Assembly (NCBI GenBank): GCA_040384265.1
Contig: JAZKJM010000005.1
Location: 363,166-427,165 of the forward strand
DNA: 64,000 nucleotides
From: Pseudomonadota bacterium
Lineage (GTDB): Bacteria > Pseudomonadota > Alphaproteobacteria > Rickettsiales > UBA3002
Direction of reading: 5' to 3'
Positions 8,492-18,784 of the stretch are shown one piece after another (position 1 is the first letter of the stretch; every line of letters begins with the position of its first letter). The notes under the pieces are model-generated. The model searched no databases and was not told the DNA's origin. It saw only the letters and a list, made by a program, of their open reading frames with translations. The position numbers and the translations under genes are program-made.

Positions 8492-9595
8492 CGTTTTTTC
8501 TGAAGGGGTTTCGCGGCGCGCGGTTTCGGCGGCGGCGAAGCGATCGACACGCCCGGCGGCGCGCTGCATGCGCTCGGCGGTGAGCGCGGTGACACGGCTG
8601 GCGACATGCTGCGCGATGTCGGGCGCGCTGAGGGTGACGCCCTGCTGGGTGGCCATGAAGCGGCTGACATCTTCCAGCACCGCCTGCTGCACTTTCGGCG
8701 ACTGCATGGCGATGACGCAGGCGGCAGCATCCTCCAGCCGCGCCATATCCTGGGAGGCGAAACCGTGGCGGGTGATCTGGTTGCGCGAGGAGGAAAACAG
8801 CATCGCGTTGGAGAATAAATACGCGGCCAGCTGCAGGCCCGAGGCATAATGCGGTTTGAAGCTGGTGCTGGCATAGGCCAGATCGCGCCCCTGAAAATCC
8901 TGCCACGCCTGCAAGGCGAGAAAGCCGTTATTGACCGTGTAAAGCGCGGCGGATGCGCGCAACGGGTGGTCTTTGACGGAGGCGATGGCGTGATCCAGCC
9001 AGCCGGCGTTGGGGTCCTGCGGCGCGGGATTGGGGTTTTCCTTCACCAGCAGGCCGGTGAGCGCCCCTGCCCCGACCAGCGCGCCGATCCAGAATTTGCT
9101 GGAGACATTGGCGAAGGCCGCTTTGGTGAGCGCCTTCGGCAGGAGGGTTTTGCCAAGCTCGCTGTGTTCCTTCAGCCCGCCATGCAGCAACATGGATGCG
9201 CCGAGGGCATACATGCCGTTGAGCAGCTCGGAGGGGTGCTCATACATGAACTGCTCGACATAGCTCCAGGCGGTTTTATCGGCCAGCAACGCGGATTGGG
9301 CGCGGGCTTCATCGGGAATGGTGACGCCGTTTTTCTTGAGGTGTGCTTCCAGTTTCGAGGCCTGGATCTGCAATTGTTTTTCAACATCCGGGTTGCCGAA
9401 ATGGGCGGCGGCGAGGCCACCGGCGAACCATGTCATTGCGCCGCCAACACTGCTGCCCCAGCCCTTGCCGCGCGCGATCCCGGCCGCGGCCATGGCGGCA
9501 TCGCCAGCCATATAGCCGACCCCGGCCGCTTTCAGGGTTTTATCCTGCCAGCGGTCCTCGTGCTGTTTCGCTTCTGTCGCCGTTTCGTCGCTCAC
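8483..9595 (-). CDS. Conserved hypothetical membrane-associated protein
   Basis: I do not recognise this 370-residue protein. It starts with a GTG. The N-terminal 30 residues are charged. Then come small-residue-rich segments that could cross the membrane (about 45-65, 135-155, 165-185), a stretch with many Ala, and an Arg/Ala-rich C-terminus. The repeated Gly/Ala-rich helices (YMAGDAAMAAAGIARG, WIGALVGAGALTGLLV) suggest a membrane or helical-bundle protein. It is monocistronic, convergent with pyrF and divergent from the symporter gene. No catalytic motif was found. Confidence 0.8.
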   Translation of the reverse strand: MSDETATEAKQHEDRWQDKTLKAAGVGYMAGDAAMAAAGIARGKGWGSSVGGAMTWFAGGLAAAHFGNPDVEKQLQIQASKLEAHLKKNGVTIPDEARAQSALLADKTAWSYVEQFMYEHPSELLNGMYALGASMLLHGGLKEHSELGKTLLPKALTKAAFANVSSKFWIGALVGAGALTGLLVKENPNPAPQDPNAGWLDHAIASVKDHPLRASAALYTVNNGFLALQAWQDFQGRDLAYASTSFKPHYASGLQLAAYLFSNAMLFSSSRNQITRHGFASQDMARLEDAAACVIAMQSPKVQQAVLEDVSRFMATQQGVTLSAPDIAQHVASRVTALTAERMQRAAGRVDRFAAAETARRETPSEKTLG

Positions 9596-9692
9596 CTGCG
9601 GACTCCTTCATTCTTCACGCTAACACAGGAATGTGACAAATGCATGACGATGGGCTAATAAGTTGGAAATCATTACCAATGGGGAGCGGGCT

Positions 9693-11084
9693 ATGGATGT
9701 GGGATCAATCGCGGAAATGGGTCTGAAACCGCTGGTATCGGCGCTTTCGTCGGTGCTTTTCTTCGATATTGGCGGGTTTCCGCTGATCCTGCTGTGGCTG
9801 ATGGTGGCCGCTCTTTTCTTCACGGTTTACCTGCGCGGGGTGAATTTTCGGCTGCTGCCGCACTCGCTGCGGCTGATTACCCATAAAAACACGGATGATG
9901 ACGGCAAAGGCGAAGTGAGCCAGCTGCAGGCCTTTCTCTCGGCCATTTCGGCGACGGTGGGGCTGGGCTCCATCGCGGGGGTATCGGTGGCGGTGGCGGT
10001 TGGTGGGCCGGGCGCGATTTTCTGGATCGTGGTGATGGGGCTGTTTTCGATGGCGACCAAATTCGCCGAAGTGACGCTCTCGCTGCAATACCGCAAGGTG
10101 GATGCGGATGGGAAAGTCTATGGCGGGCCGATCCAGTATTTACAGGATGGGCTGGCGGAAATTGGCATGCCGAAGCTTGGCAAAATTCTCGCGGTGGTGT
10201 TCGCGATTTTCTGCCTCGGCGGTGCGATTGGCGGCGGCAACATGTTCCAATCCAACCAGACGGTGAAGATTTTCGCGCATGAGATTCCGGCGCTCGCTGA
10301 GCATAGCTGGGTGATTTCGGCGGCATTTGCGCTACTGGTCGGGCTGGTGCTGTTTGGCTCGATCAAACGCATCGCCAAGGTGGCGGAAGCGGTAGCGCCG
10401 CTGAAGGGCATTGTTTACCTCGCCTGCACGCTGATTATCGTCGCGGTGAATATCGAGGCGCTACCTTCCGCGCTCGGGCTGATTTTCCATGAGGCATTCA
10501 ATGCCACGGCGGTGAAGGGTGGCATGCTGGGCATGCTCATCATCGCCTTCAAACGCGCGCTGTTCGCCAACGAGGCGGGGCTTGGTTCCGCCCCCATCGC
10601 CCACGCCGCGGCGCGGGTGCATGAGCCCGCGCGCGAGGGCGCAATTGCGCTGATCGAACCGCTATTTGCCGCATTCATCGCCCTGCTGACGGGGCTGATG
10701 GTGGTGGTGACGGGCGCCTATCAGGGCGCCTCCATCGAGGATGGCGTGCTGATCGCGGCGCAGGCCTTTGCGACGGTGGGGGGCTGGTTCACCATCATGC
10801 TCGCCATCAACGTGCTGCTGTTTGCCTATGGCACCACTATCGGCTGGAGTTATTACGGCGAGATTGCCTGGGTGCATCTGTTCGGCAAGCGCGGGGTGAA
10901 GGGCTATTATGTGCTCTACACGCTCGCCTGCTTCATCGGCGGGATTGCGACCTTTGGGGTGGTGATGGACCTGGCGGATCTTCTGATCCTCGGCTGTGCG
11001 TTGCCCAACATTGTGGCGCTGTATCTGCTGCGCGGAAAAATCCGGGCGGAGATGAAGCGCTATATGGCGGCGCACGGGCTGTAG
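9693..11084 (+). CDS. Alanine/glycine:cation symporter (AGCS family)
   Basis: Inner-membrane sodium- or proton-coupled amino acid importer of 463 residues with about ten or eleven membrane helices. Family signature pieces are visible: SAISATVGLGSIAGVSVAV near residue 85, GGGNMFQSNQ near 180, and FANEAGLGSAPIAHAAA near 290. The ATG at 9693 was chosen because GGGGAG lies nine bases upstream; a TTG at 9663 lacks this. Substrate specificity (Ala, Gly or D-Ala) cannot be told from sequence. The gene stands alone. Confidence 0.93.
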   Translation: MDVGSIAEMGLKPLVSALSSVLFFDIGGFPLILLWLMVAALFFTVYLRGVNFRLLPHSLRLITHKNTDDDGKGEVSQLQAFLSAISATVGLGSIAGVSVAVAVGGPGAIFWIVVMGLFSMATKFAEVTLSLQYRKVDADGKVYGGPIQYLQDGLAEIGMPKLGKILAVVFAIFCLGGAIGGGNMFQSNQTVKIFAHEIPALAEHSWVISAAFALLVGLVLFGSIKRIAKVAEAVAPLKGIVYLACTLIIVAVNIEALPSALGLIFHEAFNATAVKGGMLGMLIIAFKRALFANEAGLGSAPIAHAAARVHEPAREGAIALIEPLFAAFIALLTGLMVVVTGAYQGASIEDGVLIAAQAFATVGGWFTIMLAINVLLFAYGTTIGWSYYGEIAWVHLFGKRGVKGYYVLYTLACFIGGIATFGVVMDLADLLILGCALPNIVALYLLRGKIRAEMKRYMAAHGL

Positions 11085-11104
11085 GGAATTCGATCGATAC
11101 CGCC

Positions 11105-11204
11105 GTCATTGCGAGGAGCGTAGCGACGCGGCAATCCAGCCTTTAAGAAAATACTGGCGCCACAGACGCGGCGCGCTGGATTGCCGCGCTTCGCTCGCAA
11201 TGAC
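11105..11204. repeat. Dispersed palindromic repeat, family C
   Basis: A 100-base inverted repeat. The left arm is CGTCATTGCGAGGAGCGTAG...GGCAATCCAG and the right arm is CTGGATTGCCGCGC...CGCTCGCAATGACG. Elements with exactly these ends are widespread in intergenic DNA of proteobacteria. It lies between the symporter gene and tRNA-Lys and encodes nothing. Only one copy is in this window. Confidence 0.85.
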
Positions 11205-11255
11205 GGCGTAGCAATGCGATCATCATCAACACTGGAAAACGAGTCCCAAAAAGGA

Positions 11256-11283
11256 AAAGCCCCCGCATTGCTGCGAGGGCTTT
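11256..11283 (-). terminator. Intrinsic terminator of the tRNA-Lys transcript
   Basis: Stem AAAGCCC-CCGC / GCG-GGGCTTT. On the minus strand it is followed by TTTTCCTTTTT. It lies directly behind the tRNA 3' CCA, so it ends the leftward tRNA-Lys transcript. Confidence 0.8.
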
Positions 11284-11358
11284 GGTGAGCCGGGCGGGGG
11301 TCGAACCCGCGACAATTCGATTAAAAGTCGAATGCTCTACCAACTGAGCTACCGGCTC
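11283..11358 (-). tRNA. tRNA-Lys(UUU)
   Basis: 76 bases with encoded CCA. The acceptor stem GAGCCGG pairs with CCGGCTC. The anticodon loop is CTTTTAA with anticodon TTT. The T arm reads GCGGG-TTCGACC-CCCGC, and the D arm AGCTC..TTGG..GAGC is normal. It lies on the same strand as the tgt operon, 100 bases downstream of tgt, so it could be part of that transcript or have its own promoter. It is followed by an intrinsic terminator. Confidence 0.97.
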
Positions 11359-11457
11359 ATAGGGTAACGTTGGTAAAAACGAAGGGCGAACTTACGGATA
11401 ATCGCCTGATTGTCAAGCGCTCCCGTGCATTTTTCTGCTGTCATTTCAAATGACCGC

Positions 11458-12579
11458 TTATAACGCCGCGATATCGCCTTTTTCCCAGCCTGCGCGCAGG
11501 GTTGCCGCGTGGTCGGCAAGGATGTGGTTGGCGATGGCGGCGCGGATGCCTGCCATCAATTCCTGATAATAATGCAGGTTATGCTGCGTCAACAGCATCG
11601 GCCCGAGCATTTCATCGGCTTTGAACAGATGGTGCAGGTAGGCGCGGCTGTAGCGGTTGATGGGCGAATGGGTCGCGGGATCAAGCGGGCGCGGGTCATC
11701 CGCATGGCGGGCATTGCGCAGGTTGATCTCGCCCATGCTGGTGTAAGCGCGCGCGTTGCGGCCGCTGCGGGTGGGGATGACGCAATCGAACATATCCACC
11801 CCGCGCTCGACCGCGCCGAGCAGGTCGGACGGTTTGCCGACACCCATCAGGTAGCGCGGCTTATCGGCCGGGGTGACGGGCACGGTGAAATCGAGCACGC
11901 GGAACATTTCGGCCTGCCCCTCCCCGACCGCGAGGCCGCCAATGGCGTAGCCATCGAAACCGATTTCGGCGAGAGCGGCGGCGGAGCGGTGGCGCAGCGG
12001 TTCATAGACACTGCCTTGCACGATGCCGAACAGGCCGTAACCCTCGCGGGCGATGAATGCATTTTTGCTACGCTGCGCCCAGCGCATCGACATTTCCATG
12101 GAGCGCTCGGCTACATCCGCCGTCGCTGGGAAGGGCGTGCATTCATCGAGCACCATGGTGATGGTGCTGCCGAGCAGATGCTGGATCTCCATCGACCGCT
12201 CGGGCGAAAGCACGTGGCTGCTGCCATCGATATGCGATTGGAAGGTGACGGCGTTTTCCGTCATTTTGCGCAAATGCGACAGCGACATCACCTGAAACCC
12301 GCCCGAATCGGTGAGGATCGGCTTGTCCCAGTTCATGAATGTGTGCAACCCGCCGAGGCGCGCGATGCGCTCGGCCGTGGGGCGCAGCATGAGGTGGTAG
12401 GTGTTACCGAGCAGAATATCCGCGCCGGTTGCGGCGACCGCTTCCGGGTGCATCGCCTTCACGGTCGCCGCGGTGCCAACCGGCATAAACGCGGGCGTGC
12501 GGATGGTGCCGTGGGCGGTGGCAATGACGCCGGTGCGGGCGTTGCCATCGGTGGTGTGGATGGTGAATTGGATGCTCAT
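11458..12579 (-). CDS. tgt: Queuine tRNA-ribosyltransferase, lacking the zinc cysteines
   Basis: Exchanges guanine 34 for preQ1 in tRNAs with GUN anticodons, on the way to queuosine. 373 residues, usual length. Active-site motifs are intact: [28 protein letters not shown] and the nucleophile region [14 protein letters not shown]. The zinc site is not: bacterial enzymes have CxCxxC plus a His, while here the aligned positions are Thr303, Ser305 and Asn308 ([20 protein letters not shown]); His333 is kept. The frame is otherwise undamaged, so the enzyme may fold without zinc or be impaired. The start overlaps the queA stop by four bases. Confidence 0.94.
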   Translation of the reverse strand: MSIQFTIHTTDGNARTGVIATAHGTIRTPAFMPVGTAATVKAMHPEAVAATGADILLGNTYHLMLRPTAERIARLGGLHTFMNWDKPILTDSGGFQVMSLSHLRKMTENAVTFQSHIDGSSHVLSPERSMEIQHLLGSTITMVLDECTPFPATADVAERSMEMSMRWAQRSKNAFIAREGYGLFGIVQGSVYEPLRHRSAAALAEIGFDGYAIGGLAVGEGQAEMFRVLDFTVPVTPADKPRYLMGVGKPSDLLGAVERGVDMFDCVIPTRSGRNARAYTSMGEINLRNARHADDPRPLDPATHSPINRYSRAYLHHLFKADEMLGPMLLTQHNLHYYQELMAGIRAAIANHILADHAATLRAGWEKGDIAAL

Positions 12580-13604
12580 GCCGCGCGTTCTAGCAGCGAT
12601 GTGTCGCCATAGGAATAGAATCTGTAATCGCTGGCGATGGCGTGCTGGTAGGCTGCCTGCATGGTGTCGAGGCCTGCAAAGGCGCTGACCAGCATGAAGA
12701 GGGTGGATTTGGGAAGGTGGAAGTTGGTCAGGAGCCGATCGACCAGCTTGAAACGGTAGCCGGGGGTGATGAAAATGCCGGTTTCGCCGGTGAAGGGGGC
12801 GAGCGTGCCATCCTCCGCAGCGACGGATTCGAGGATGCGCAGGCTGGTGGTGCCGACTGCAACCACTTTCCCCCCGGCGGCGCGGGCGGCATTGATGGTG
12901 GCACAGGCGGCACTATCGATTTCGATGGGCTCGCGGTGCATCACGTGCTCGTCCGTGTCCTCGACCTTCACGGGCTGGAAGGTGCCTGCACCGACATGCA
13001 GCGTGACCTCGGCGATGTGCACGCCACGAGCCGTGAGCGCTGCCATGAGCTGTGGGGTGAAATGCAGGCCCGCTGTCGGCGCGGCGACGGAGCCATCCTG
13101 CGCGGCGTAGATTGTCTGGTAATCCTGCTGATCGGCCACGCCATCCGCACGGGTGATGTAGGGCGGCAGCGGCATATGGCCATGAGCGCGGAGTTTTTCA
13201 AACAGCACCGCCGAGTCATAGGGGAAATGCAGGCGCACCTGGCCATCTTGCGTGCGGCCGCTGACGGTGGCGGTGAAACCGGGGGCAAAGGTGAGTTCCA
13301 TCCCCTCCTTCAGCTTGCGGGCCGGGCGGGCGAAGGCAAGCCATTCCGTGCTGGCGGCGATGGGCTGGTGCAGCAGCACCTCTACGGTTTTTTCGCCGAT
13401 GGTGGTGAACAGGCGCGCGGGAATAACGCGGCTGTTATTGACCACGAGCACATCGCCGGGGTTCACCAATTGCGGCAGGTCGCGGACAATGCGGTCGTGC
13501 AGGCCGTCGCTCACATGCAGCAGGCGTGCAGCATCACGCGGGTTGGCGGGCGTATGCGCAATGCATTCGGGCGGCAGGTCAAAATCGAACTGCGCGACCT
13601 TCAC
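12576..13604 (-). CDS. queA: S-adenosylmethionine:tRNA ribosyltransferase-isomerase
   Basis: Adds the epoxycyclopentane unit to preQ1-tRNA, the step after Tgt in queuosine synthesis. 342 residues with the family motifs [67 protein letters not shown] and [19 protein letters not shown]. The start is GTG at 13604. The gene directly abuts the PPIase stop and overlaps tgt by four bases, so queA and tgt are co-expressed. Confidence 0.97.
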   Translation of the reverse strand: MKVAQFDFDLPPECIAHTPANPRDAARLLHVSDGLHDRIVRDLPQLVNPGDVLVVNNSRVIPARLFTTIGEKTVEVLLHQPIAASTEWLAFARPARKLKEGMELTFAPGFTATVSGRTQDGQVRLHFPYDSAVLFEKLRAHGHMPLPPYITRADGVADQQDYQTIYAAQDGSVAAPTAGLHFTPQLMAALTARGVHIAEVTLHVGAGTFQPVKVEDTDEHVMHREPIEIDSAACATINAARAAGGKVVAVGTTSLRILESVAAEDGTLAPFTGETGIFITPGYRFKLVDRLLTNFHLPKSTLFMLVSAFAGLDTMQAAYQHAIASDYRFYSYGDTSLLERAA

Positions 13605-14114
13605 TTATGCAGCAGCGGCGATGTCGGCGGCGACTTTCACGCTAATCATCTTATCCGGAGTCGCAGGCGGCTCGCCACGGGCGATTTTATCGACATGTGC
13701 CATGCCGTCGATCACCACGCCCCAGGCGGTGTATTGCCCATCGAGGAAACCGGCATTCTTGAAGCAGATGAAGAATTGCGAATCGGCGCTATCCACGTTC
13801 TGCGAACGCGCCATGGAGCACACGCCACGGTCATGCGGCGCTTTGTTGAACTCGGCCTTTAGCTTGGTGCCAGAGCCGCTCATGCCAGTGCCGGTGGGAT
13901 CGCCCGTTTGGGCCATGAAGCCTTCAATCACGCGGTGGAAAATGATGCCGTCATAGAAGCCCTCGCGCGCCAATTCCTTGATGCGCTTGACATGGCGGGG
14001 CGCCCAATCCGGACGCAGCTGAATGGTCACGGTGCCATCCTTAAGCTCCATGATGAGCTTGTTTTCCGGCGAGCTCAGATCCACCGGCTCGGCTTTTTTG
14101 TCTTTCTTGGCCAT
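13605..14114 (-). CDS. Cytoplasmic peptidyl-prolyl cis-trans isomerase (cyclophilin)
   Basis: Cyclophilin-type prolyl isomerase of 169 residues without signal peptide. Catalytic-site motifs are FHRVIEGFMAQTGDPTGTG, CSMAR and SADSQFFICF. The N-terminus MAKKDKKAEPVD is charged and consistent with a cytoplasmic location. GGGAGGG lies just before the ATG. It is a tandem paralogue of the exported cyclophilin upstream. The pair between coaD and queA is a typical alphaproteobacterial arrangement. Confidence 0.94.
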   Translation of the reverse strand: MAKKDKKAEPVDLSSPENKLIMELKDGTVTIQLRPDWAPRHVKRIKELAREGFYDGIIFHRVIEGFMAQTGDPTGTGMSGSGTKLKAEFNKAPHDRGVCSMARSQNVDSADSQFFICFKNAGFLDGQYTAWGVVIDGMAHVDKIARGEPPATPDKMISVKVAADIAAAA

Positions 14115-14125
14115 GATGCCCTCCC

Positions 14126-14692
14126 TTATTTCGCTGCTGGTGCTGGTACGGCTGCGGCCTTGGCAACATCGGCCGCAACTTTCATGCTGATGATTTTATC
14201 CGGATTTACCGGTGGCTCGCCACGGGTGATGTTGTTGACGTGTTGCATGCCATCAATCACCTGACCGAAGCCGGTATATTGGCCATCCAGCGCTGGTGCG
14301 GGCTTGAAGCAGATGAAGAACTGCGAGTTCGCACCGTTCACATCGTTCGTACGCGCCATCGACACGGTGCCGGTGATATGCTTGAGGTTGTTGAACTCAG
14401 CCTTCACATTCGGCAATTTGGAGCCCCCCATGCCGGTGCCGGTTGGGTCGCCGGTTTGGGCCATGAAACCATCGATCACGCGGTGGAAGACCACGCCATC
14501 ATAGAAGCCCTGACGGGTGAGTTCCTTGATGCGCGCCACATGATTGGGCGCCAGATCCGGGCGCAGCTGGATGACGACGGTGCCATCTTTCAGTTGCAGC
14601 AACAGGGTGTTTTCGGGGTCTTTGATTGCGGCCGCATGGGCGGCGGTGGCGAGCAAGAATACTCCTGCCATCATGGATAAGAAACGACGCAT
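14126..14692 (-). CDS. Periplasmic peptidyl-prolyl cis-trans isomerase (cyclophilin)
   Basis: 188-residue cyclophilin with a clear signal peptide (MRRFLSMMAGVFLLATAAHA, cleavage after AHA), so it acts on folding proteins in the periplasm. The motifs FHRVIDGFMAQTGDPTGTG, SMART and GANSQFFICF are intact. It ends with an Ala/Pro-rich tail. It lies eleven bases upstream of the cytoplasmic paralogue and 58 bases downstream of coaD. The two genes clearly arose by duplication, with one copy kept inside and one exported. Confidence 0.94.
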   Translation of the reverse strand: MRRFLSMMAGVFLLATAAHAAAIKDPENTLLLQLKDGTVVIQLRPDLAPNHVARIKELTRQGFYDGVVFHRVIDGFMAQTGDPTGTGMGGSKLPNVKAEFNNLKHITGTVSMARTNDVNGANSQFFICFKPAPALDGQYTGFGQVIDGMQHVNNITRGEPPVNPDKIISMKVAADVAKAAAVPAPAAK

Positions 14693-14750
14693 AAAAACTC
14701 CTTACGTTAGATGGCGCGGATGTAGCCGGGTTTGATGACGAGCGCAAGCA

Positions 14751-15251
14751 TTAGCCACGCGGCAGCATGAATTCCTGTTTCATGATTTCGGCGACCTGGG
14801 GGGAGACGAACTTGCTGACATCGCCGCCGAGGCGGCCGATTTGTTTGACGAAGCGCGAGGAGATGAAATGGGTGGCGTCGCTGGCGGTGAGGAAGACGGT
14901 CTCGATATGCGGCGCGATTTTGTTGTTCACGCTGGCCATTTGGAATTCATATTCAAAGTCAGAAACGGCGCGTAAGCCACGGATTAATAACGAAGCACCT
15001 TCATCACGCGCGAAGTTGACGAGCAGGCCGGAGAAGGGTTTGACGCGGATGCGCGCGGCGTCCTCACCGAGGGTTTTGATGTCGGCCTGCACCATCGCGG
15101 CGCGGCGTTTCACATCGAACAACGGCTCCTTCGCCGAATCGAGCGCGACGCCGATGACGAGCTGATCGACCACCCGCAAGGCGCGGCGGATGATGTCCAT
15201 ATGGCCGAAGGTGATCGGGTCGAACGTGCCGGGGTAGATGCCTGTGTGCAT
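14751..15251 (-). CDS. coaD: Phosphopantetheine adenylyltransferase
   Basis: Transfers AMP to 4'-phosphopantetheine, the penultimate step in coenzyme A synthesis. 166 residues of the nucleotidyltransferase fold with YPGTFDPITFGHMD at the N-terminus (T/HxGH motif), RGLRAVSDFEYEFQMA, and ISSRFVKQIGRLGGDV near the end. The ATG at 15251 has GGAG seven bases upstream and gives the standard N-terminus; the frame upstream is not conserved-looking. It follows gyrA by 57 bases. Confidence 0.97.
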   Translation of the reverse strand: MHTGIYPGTFDPITFGHMDIIRRALRVVDQLVIGVALDSAKEPLFDVKRRAAMVQADIKTLGEDAARIRVKPFSGLLVNFARDEGASLLIRGLRAVSDFEYEFQMASVNNKIAPHIETVFLTASDATHFISSRFVKQIGRLGGDVSKFVSPQVAEIMKQEFMLPRG

Positions 15252-15308
15252 GGATGGGCTCCGAGAAAGTTTCGCCATGACCGCGTTCACGGGCATGGCG
15301 GCTGAATA

Positions 15309-18041
15309 TTATTCGTTGGTGGTTGCTGCTTCCGGCGCGATGTCGGTGACGGCATCCCCCTCACCCGCCTCTTCCACCAGCAGCTCGCCTTTGATGCGAA
15401 CGGCGGAGATGACTTGCTCCTTGGCTTCGGTGCGGAAGGTGATGACGCCCTGGCTGGTGCGGCCGCAGATGCGGATGTCCTCCACGGGGGTGCGGATCAG
15501 CGTGCCTTTGTTGGTCATCAGCATGATCTGGTCGCCCGCTTCAACCGGGAAGCTGGCGACGATGGTGCCGGTTTTCTTGCCAAGCCCCATGCCGGTGACA
15601 CCCGAGCCGCCACGGCCCGTGACGCGGTATTCAAAGGCGCTGGTGCGCTTGCCGTAGCCAAGCTCGGTGACGGTGAGGATCATCTCCTCGGCCGCGCTCA
15701 TCTCGGTGATCTTGTCTTCGCTCAGCGTGATGTCGGACAGGTCGATCGCGTCACCTTCGGCCTCTTCCTGACCGCTGGCGCGGCGGCGGGCGGAGGCGAC
15801 TTTGCGGTATTGCTCGCGCTCCTCCGCTGTCGCACGGATGCCGTGCAGGATGGAGATGGAAACGACGGAATCTTTTTCGCCGAGCTTCATGCCGCGCACC
15901 CCATCGGAGGTGCGGGATTTGAAGACGCGCACGGCATCGACCGGGAAGCGCATCGCTTTGCCTTCGCGGCTGGCGAGCAGGACATGGTCTTCCTCGTTAC
16001 AGGTTTTGACGCCGACCAGCTTGTCGCCCTCATCGAGGCGGATGGCGATTTTGCCGTTGCTTTGCACCGATTTGAAATCCGACAGATCGTTGCGGCGGAC
16101 ATTGCCTTGCGCGGTGGCGAAGAAGATGTTGAGCTTGTCCCAATCCTCCTCGTTTTCCGGCAGCGGCATGAAGGTTTCGATGGTCTCACCGGCCTTCAGC
16201 GGGAAGATATTGACGAGCGCTTTGCCGCGCGCCTGCGGGGTGGAAAGCGGCAGGCGGTAGACTTTGAGTTTATAGACCTGGCCGGTCGAGCTGAAGAACA
16301 GCACCGGCGTGTGGGTGCTGGTGACGAACAGCTCGGTGGTCGCATCTTCGTCGCGCAGGTCGATGCCGCTGCGGCCTTTGCCACCGCGCTTTTGCGCGCG
16401 GTAAGTGGCGAGCGGCACGCGCTTGATGTAGCCACCGGCAGTGACCATCACGACCATTTCCTCACGCTGGATCAGCGTTTCGATATCGACTTCGAACTCG
16501 GAATCCTGAATCTCGGTACGGCGCGGCACGGCGAATTGGTTGCGCACTTCCACCAGCTCCTCACGCATCAGCGCGTAGAGTTTTTCGCGGCTGCCGAGGA
16601 TGGAAAGGAATTCTTTGATTTCGGTCGCCAGCTCGCCCAGCTCGCCGTCGATTTTCTCGCGCTCAAGGCCGGTAAGCCGTTGCAGGCGCAGCTCCAGAAT
16701 GGCGCGGGCCTGCGCTTCGGTGAACTGGATTTTATCGCCGTTGAGCACGTTGCCGGAATCCTCGACGAGGTTCAGCAGGGCGATCACATCCGCCGCCTGC
16801 CACTCGCGGCGCATCAGCTCTTCCTTAGCAATCACCGGATCCGCCGACCCGCGGATGACGGCGATCACTTCGTCGATGTTGGCGACGGCAATGGCAAGGC
16901 CGATCAATACGTGGGCACGGTCGCGCGCTTTGTTGAGCTTGAACTGGGTGCGGCGCGAAATCACTTCCTCGCGGAAGCTGATGAAGGCGGTCAGCACTTT
17001 TTTGAGGTCGAGCAGTTCCGGACGGCCACCGTTGAGCGCCAGCATGTTGACGCCAAAGCTGGTTTGCAGCGGGGTGTAGCTGTAGAGCTGGTTGAGCACG
17101 ACTTCCGCCATCGCGTCTTTTTTGATTTCGATGACGACGCGGACGCCGGATTTATCCGACTCGTCGCGCAGGTCGCTGATGCCTTCGATCTTTTTCTCTT
17201 TCACCAGCTCGGCGATGCGCTCGACGAGGCGGGCTTTATTCACCTGATACGGCATTTCATGGACGAGAATGGTCTCGCGGCCTTTTTTATCGACTTCAAT
17301 TTCCGTTTTGCCGCGCATGACGACCGAGCCGCGGCCCGTATGCATGGCGGAAGTGGCGCCGGTGCGGCCAAGGATGATGCCGCCGGTTGGGAAATCCGGC
17401 GCCGGGCAGACGACCATCAGGTCCTCGATGGTGGCGTTCGGGTTATCGATCAGCATGCAGGTGGCATCCACCACTTCGCCGAGGTTATGCGGCGGGATGT
17501 TGGTGGCCATACCGACCGCGATGCCGCTGCCGCCATTGACCAGCAGGTTCGGGAAGCGCGCCGGCAGCACGACGGGCTCTTGCTCCGCACCATCGTAGTT
17601 TTCCTGATAATCGACCGTGCCGAATTCGATATCGTTGAGCAGGGCGTGGGCGGCTTTGCTCAGGCGCGATTCGGTGTAACGCATGGCGGCGGCGTTATCG
17701 CCATCCATCGACCCGAAGTTGCCCTGACCATCCACCAGCATGAGCGACATGCTGAATGGCTGCGCCATGCGCACCAACGCGTCGTAGATCGCGCTGTCGC
17801 CGTGGGGGTGGAATTTACCCATCACGTCACCGACGATACGCGCCGATTTTTTGTAGGGCTTGTTATATTCGACGCCCAGTTCGAGCATGCCGAACAGGAT
17901 GCGGCGGTGCACGGGTTTCAAGCCGTCACGCACATCGGGAATGGCGCGGCTGACGATGACGCTCATCGCGTAATCGAGGTAGGATTTGCGCATTTCCTCT
18001 TCGATGGAAATGTTCAGAATTTCTGCGGTGTTCTCAGCCAT
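15309..18041 (-). CDS. gyrA: DNA gyrase subunit A
   Basis: Breakage-reunion subunit of gyrase, 910 residues. The catalytic tyrosine is in [10 protein letters not shown] near residue 118. The GyrA box reads QKRGGKGR, followed by the C-terminal beta-pinwheel. In the quinolone-resistance region, [17 protein letters not shown] keeps both the Ser and the Asp whose change gives resistance, so a susceptible form is expected. The start at 18041 (MAENTAEIL) has AAGGGC upstream; sixteen more codons in frame lie before it. It heads the operon gyrA-coaD-two cyclophilins-queA-tgt. Confidence 0.98.
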   Translation of the reverse strand: MAENTAEILNISIEEEMRKSYLDYAMSVIVSRAIPDVRDGLKPVHRRILFGMLELGVEYNKPYKKSARIVGDVMGKFHPHGDSAIYDALVRMAQPFSMSLMLVDGQGNFGSMDGDNAAAMRYTESRLSKAAHALLNDIEFGTVDYQENYDGAEQEPVVLPARFPNLLVNGGSGIAVGMATNIPPHNLGEVVDATCMLIDNPNATIEDLMVVCPAPDFPTGGIILGRTGATSAMHTGRGSVVMRGKTEIEVDKKGRETILVHEMPYQVNKARLVERIAELVKEKKIEGISDLRDESDKSGVRVVIEIKKDAMAEVVLNQLYSYTPLQTSFGVNMLALNGGRPELLDLKKVLTAFISFREEVISRRTQFKLNKARDRAHVLIGLAIAVANIDEVIAVIRGSADPVIAKEELMRREWQAADVIALLNLVEDSGNVLNGDKIQFTEAQARAILELRLQRLTGLEREKIDGELGELATEIKEFLSILGSREKLYALMREELVEVRNQFAVPRRTEIQDSEFEVDIETLIQREEMVVMVTAGGYIKRVPLATYRAQKRGGKGRSGIDLRDEDATTELFVTSTHTPVLFFSSTGQVYKLKVYRLPLSTPQARGKALVNIFPLKAGETIETFMPLPENEEDWDKLNIFFATAQGNVRRNDLSDFKSVQSNGKIAIRLDEGDKLVGVKTCNEEDHVLLASREGKAMRFPVDAVRVFKSRTSDGVRGMKLGEKDSVVSISILHGIRATAEEREQYRKVASARRRASGQEEAEGDAIDLSDITLSEDKITEMSAAEEMILTVTELGYGKRTSAFEYRVTGRGGSGVTGMGLGKKTGTIVASFPVEAGDQIMLMTNKGTLIRTPVEDIRICGRTSQGVITFRTEAKEQVISAVRIKGELLVEEAGEGDAVTDIAPEAATTNE

Positions 18042-18145
18042 GATAGCGCCCTTTGGTGATATGCTGGGGCATTTGTAGCGGATGGGCACGCAGAAACAAA
18101 CCGCGAAGCGCAGTTATCCACAGGTTGCGGGGGATTTATCGGGGA

Positions 18146-18784
18146 TTAGGCGCGCGTGCGCGATGGGTCGGGGATGCTGATATCGGGCAGGCCAGGTTGT
18201 GGGCGGAATTGCTCCAGCAGCGCGATAGCGGTAAGGGTGTCGCCCATATCCCTGAACGGCATGCGGTCGGCGGTGACGCCATCCGGGCGCTCTTCGCGGG
18301 CGGGGGCGACGATGGCAGCGGCCGTGGCGGTGAAGATGTTGTAGCTGGCATCGGCCGCGGCGGCGCGGTTGTCATCCGGGCGCAGCAGGTTCAGTGGATC
18401 GGGTTTTTCCAGCTCCACCTTGCGGATCGCCTCGATGGCGGCGGCGATTTCCGGGTTTACGGGCTGGTGGGCATGCGGGTTGGCTCTGACCTGCTCGATC
18501 TGATCGAGCATTTCGCGCACAAGCACTCCCAGGCGCTCGGGGTTGTCGCCGTTAGCTGCGACCATGCTCGCAAAGGCGCTCTGCACGCCGGGATAGCCAC
18601 TATAGCTTTGGATCATGGCCTGCGCCGCGGCAATCTCGTCGCTCGACATGGCGGCCGCTGGTGTGGTGGCGGTTGCAGCAGGCGTTGCGGATGGCGCTTC
18701 CGCAACAACCGCTGTCGCCGCCACTTGCGAGGCGGTGACGGGGCCGGTGGGGGCTTGGCCCCAGTGGGAAGATTCATCACTCAT
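18146..18784 (-). CDS. Hypothetical protein
   Basis: 212 residues, not recognised. The first 45 residues are Ala/Thr/Val-rich and look disordered. The middle is helical with charged residues (SSDEIAAAQAMIQSYSG, ERLGVLVREMLDQIEQVRANPHA). There is no signal peptide or membrane helix. The start could also be the in-frame ATG at 18796; neither has a good ribosome site. It lies upstream of gyrA on the same strand but 105 bases away, so it is probably a separate unit. Confidence 0.7.
   Translation of the reverse strand: MSDESSHWGQAPTGPVTASQVAATAVVAEAPSATPAATATTPAAAMSSDEIAAAQAMIQSYSGYPGVQSAFASMVAANGDNPERLGVLVREMLDQIEQVRANPHAHQPVNPEIAAAIEAIRKVELEKPDPLNLLRPDDNRAAAADASYNIFTATAAAIVAPAREERPDGVTADRMPFRDMGDTLTAIALLEQFRPQPGLPDISIPDPSRTRA

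Noticed and set aside
13605-14692. Frameshifted single cyclophilin gene
   Set aside because: Both cyclophilin genes are complete with their own starts; one has a signal peptide and the other does not, so they are true paralogues.
15414-18059. Rightward 881-codon frame opposite gyrA
   Set aside because: Shadow of gyrA; composition is dominated by His, Asp and Ala without any domain, and gyrA is certain.
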